Shown here: positions 5,807 to 7,751 of the stretch, piece by piece | How positions within the stretch are numbered: position 1 is the stretch's first letter | How the letters are laid out: the number at the start of each line of letters is the position of its first letter | Assembly: GCA_003525045.1 (NCBI GenBank) | Contig: DQGF01000096.1 | Coordinates: forward strand, 2,901 to 10,651 | Length of the DNA stretch: 7,751 bases | DNA from: Pseudomonas sp. | GTDB lineage: Bacteria > Pseudomonadota > Gammaproteobacteria > Pseudomonadales > Pseudomonadaceae | Reading direction: 5' to 3' | Position numbers and translations under genes: made by a program | Notes under the pieces: model-generated | What the model saw: the letters and a program-made list of their open reading frames with translations, nothing else | What the model was told of the DNA's origin: nothing | Databases searched by the model: none

Positions 5807-7021
5807 TCAGAGCTGCCCGTCACGATCCCGAAAGCCCAACAGATACAGCACACCATCCAGCCCAAGCGTGGAAATCGCCTGCTTCGCCGACTGCTTTACC
5901 AGCGGCTTGGCGCGAAATGCCACGCCCAGCCCCGCAATCGCCAGCATCGGCAAATCATTGGCGCCGTCGCCGACCGCAATAGTCTGCTCCAGACGCAAAC
6001 CTTCCTTATGGGCCAACTCACGCAGCAGATCCGCCTTGCGCTGCGCATCGACGATCGGTTCAACCGCCACGCCGGTGACCTTGCCATCGACCACTTCCAG
6101 TTCGTTGGCGAACACGTAGTCGATGCCCAGCTTGGCTTGCAACTGCTTGGCGAAATAAGTGAAGCCACCCGACAAGATCGCAGTCTTGTAGCCCAGACGC
6201 TTGAGTTCGGCGAACAGGGTTTCGGCGCCTTCAGTCAGGCGCAGGGAGGCGCCGATCGAGTCCAGGACGCTGACGTCCAGCCCTTGCAGCAAGGCCAGGC
6301 GCTCCTTGAAGCTGGCGCGAAAATCCAGCTCGCCAGCCATCGCCCGCTCAGTGATGGCGGACACTTGGTCGCCCACACCGGCAGCCTTGGCCAATTCGTC
6401 GATGACTTCGGCTTCGATCAGCGTCGAGTCCATGTCGAACACTGCCAAGCGACGGTTGCGGCGGAACAGCGAATCCTCCTGGAAGGCGATATCGACATTC
6501 AGTTCCTGGGCGACGCTGAGGAACTCGGCCCGCAGCGCTTGCGGATCAGCCGCTTCACCCCGAACGGAAAACTCGATGCAGCCTTTGCCCTGATCGGCTG
6601 GCGTGTCCAGCGGCATGCGCCCGGACAGCCGGTCAATGTGATCGATGTTCAGGCCGTACTTGGCAGTGATCGAACTGACTCGTTGCAATTGCTCGGCAGT
6701 CACTTTGCGGGTCAACAGGGTCACAATGTGGCGTTTCTTGCCCTGATTGCCGACCCATTGCTGGTAATCCTCTTCGGACACCGGCGTGAAACGCACCTGT
6801 TGATCGAGCTTGTAAGCCGTGAACAGGATGTCCTTGAGCACCGACTTGCCTTGCTCGGTGTCAGGAATTTCAACCAGGATGCCGAACGACAGCGTGTCGT
6901 GGATCACCGCCTGACCGATGTCGAGAATGTTCACACCACCCTGGGCCAGAACGCCGGTAATGGCCGCAGTCAGACCCGGACGGTCGACTCCCGTGATGTT
7001 TATCAGGACGATTTCGCGCAA
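5807..7021 (-). CDS. serB: SerB phosphoserine phosphatase with two ACT domains
   Basis: The product is a 404-residue cytoplasmic enzyme that hydrolyses O-phospho-L-serine to L-serine and phosphate, the final step of serine synthesis. Two ACT-type regulatory domains come first (about 1-80, 'INITGVDRPGLTAAITGVLAQGGVNILDI'; and about 97-175, 'HIVTLLTRKVTAEQLQRVSSI'), so serine feedback control is plausible. The HAD phosphatase domain follows: motif I FDMDSTLI with nucleophile Asp196 and acid/base Asp198, substrate residues near Glu205 and Arg241, motif II LSGG (Ser284), Lys329, and motif III GDGANDLPML (Asp352, Asp356). A TTG start at 7021 was chosen because a GGGGGTG lies five to ten bases upstream and the protein then begins MREIVLINITG, as in relatives. 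The in-frame TTG at 7036 would add five residues but lacks a ribosome site. It diverges from the AhpA/YtjB gene and converges on the FimW-like gene. Confidence 0.96.
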   Translation of the reverse strand: MREIVLINITGVDRPGLTAAITGVLAQGGVNILDIGQAVIHDTLSFGILVEIPDTEQGKSVLKDILFTAYKLDQQVRFTPVSEEDYQQWVGNQGKKRHIVTLLTRKVTAEQLQRVSSITAKYGLNIDHIDRLSGRMPLDTPADQGKGCIEFSVRGEAADPQALRAEFLSVAQELNVDIAFQEDSLFRRNRRLAVFDMDSTLIEAEVIDELAKAAGVGDQVSAITERAMAGELDFRASFKERLALLQGLDVSVLDSIGASLRLTEGAETLFAELKRLGYKTAILSGGFTYFAKQLQAKLGIDYVFANELEVVDGKVTGVAVEPIVDAQRKADLLRELAHKEGLRLEQTIAVGDGANDLPMLAIAGLGVAFRAKPLVKQSAKQAISTLGLDGVLYLLGFRDRDGQL

Positions 7022-7051
7022 GGCGCACCCCCGCAAGTGGAAAAAAACCGC

Positions 7052-7057
7052 ATTCTA
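7052..7057 (-). promoter_or_regulatory. probable serB -10 element
   Basis: TAGAAT on the - strand lies about 30 bases before the serB TTG and would give a leader of roughly 24 bases. The -35 region is weak, with only a GTGCCC-like hexamer at 19 bases spacing. Position and the good -10 match support the call. Confidence 0.45.
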
Positions 7058-7092
7058 CCCACTTTCAGTGACCATCGGGCACCGTGAGCGCT

Positions 7093-7120
7093 TTGCCGGT
7101 CTAGGGCCTGTCGCTATACT
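7093..7120 (+). promoter_or_regulatory. probable sigma70 promoter of the AhpA/YtjB family gene
   Basis: TTGCCG (7093-7098) and TATACT (7115-7120) are separated by 16 bases and match the sigma70 consensus well. Transcription would begin near 7127, about 29 bases before the GTG start codon. It is the strongest promoter-like sequence in the window and lies back to back with the serB -10 element. Confidence 0.6.
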
Positions 7121-7155
7121 GCGCGTCAACTTCACGGACAAAGAGCCGAGCTCAA

Positions 7156-7751
7156 GTGAACCGGCCCACGCCAGTAAAAACCGACAACTTCTTTCTGCTG
7201 ATCTTCCGTGCACTGCGCCACCGCCGTGTACCGATTGCATTGCGCATCGCCAGCCATAACGTGATCCTGGTCGCTCTGGCCCTGGTGATCTATGCCTGCG
7301 TGATGGGTTTGCAGTTCAAGCAGGCCATGCATGAGCAGGCGGATGCGCTGGGCGAAAGCCTGACCACCCAGACCGCCACCTCGGCGACAGAGCTGTTGGT
7401 GTCCAACGACATCCTCAGCCTCAACGTGCTGCTCAACAACCTGACCAAAAACAAGCTGGTGGCCCACGCCGCCATCTACAGCGTGGATAACCGCATCCTC
7501 GCCGAAGCCGGTCAGCGCCCCAAGCACAGCCTGCTGGGCGAAGCCGAGGGCATGTACCAGAGCAAGATCACCTTTCAGGACGTGACCGCAGGTCAACTGC
7601 GGATTAGCCTGGACATGGATCAATTCCAGCAGCCGATGACCATCAGCCTGCAAAGCATGGGCATTCTCAGCGCCATCCTGCTGGCATTGTCTCTGGCCTT
7701 GAGCCTGCGCCTGGGGCGCAACCTCTCCACGCCGCTGATGCAATTGCGCGT
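7156..7751 (+). CDS. AhpA/YtjB family membrane protein (3' end outside window)
   Basis: This inner-membrane protein of unknown biochemical role has 198 visible codons and continues past the window. It starts at GTG 7156 after a purine-rich GAGCCGAG ribosome site; later ATGs would cut the first membrane helix. A basic cytoplasmic N-terminus ('RALRHRRVPIALRIASHN') leads into TM1 at about 36-52 ('VILVALALVIYACVMG'). A periplasmic region of about 115 residues follows, including 'TATSATELLVSNDILSLNVLLNNLTKN' and 'HAAIYSVDNRILAEAG', then TM2 at about 168-185. After TM2, 'LRLGRNLSTPLMQLR' resembles the start of a HAMP linker. The layout is that of a sensor-like two-TM protein. The family (E. coli Smp/YtjB, named for membrane or hemolysin-like proteins) is also a divergent neighbour of serB in enterics, and P. 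aeruginosa PA4961 is the counterpart I recall. The downstream domain cannot be judged here. Confidence 0.85.
   Translation, partial: MNRPTPVKTDNFFLLIFRALRHRRVPIALRIASHNVILVALALVIYACVMGLQFKQAMHEQADALGESLTTQTATSATELLVSNDILSLNVLLNNLTKNKLVAHAAIYSVDNRILAEAGQRPKHSLLGEAEGMYQSKITFQDVTAGQLRISLDMDQFQQPMTISLQSMGILSAILLALSLALSLRLGRNLSTPLMQLR

Noticed and set aside
5771..7087. 438-codon open frame on the + strand opposite serB
   Set aside because: It is antisense to a clearly recognised serB with all HAD and ACT motifs. Its product is Gln/Leu/Asp-rich without any known motif, as expected for the complement of GC-rich coding DNA.

Overview
The window looks like a chromosomal segment from a Pseudomonas of the fluorescens lineage. 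It is GC-rich and carries a typical Pseudomonas REP pair. The gene order HDOD protein - rhdA - psd - FimW-like - serB - AhpA/YtjB family matches, from memory, the P. aeruginosa PA4955-PA4961 neighbourhood. The organism call rests on gene families, synteny and the REP signature; no database search was run.

Left block (1-3210, + strand): the 3' part of an HDOD/GAF-like regulatory protein that starts outside the window, then rhdA (thiosulfate sulfurtransferase) and psd (phosphatidylserine decarboxylase). The gaps of 43 and 18 bases suggest co-transcription. A perfect GC-rich hairpin follows psd and separates it from a converging gene.

Middle block (3224-5681): a 133-residue two-repeat lectin of the Oscillatoria agardhii agglutinin (OAA) family lies on the - strand. 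It diverges from a 595-residue + strand protein that resembles P. aeruginosa PA4958, the c-di-GMP effector FimW. The 225-base divergent interval between them holds several inverted repeats and may control both genes. The lectin is the accessory element of the window. I recall no gene between psd and PA4958 in P. aeruginosa, whereas fimX, which there lies between PA4958 and serB, is absent here.

Right block (5682-7751): an inverted REP pair fills most of the gap between the converging FimW-like gene and serB. serB (- strand) encodes a phosphoserine phosphatase with two N-terminal ACT domains and starts at a TTG. Divergent from it, across a 134-base interval with good sigma70-like elements, is an AhpA/YtjB family membrane protein cut by the window edge.

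No tRNA, rRNA, CRISPR array, insertion sequence or phage gene was seen. Most of the window is core metabolism and regulation. The points most worth a second look are the lectin and its control region, the missing fimX, the unusual PilZ-like architecture of the FimW-like protein, and the terminator hairpin embedded in its 3' coding end.
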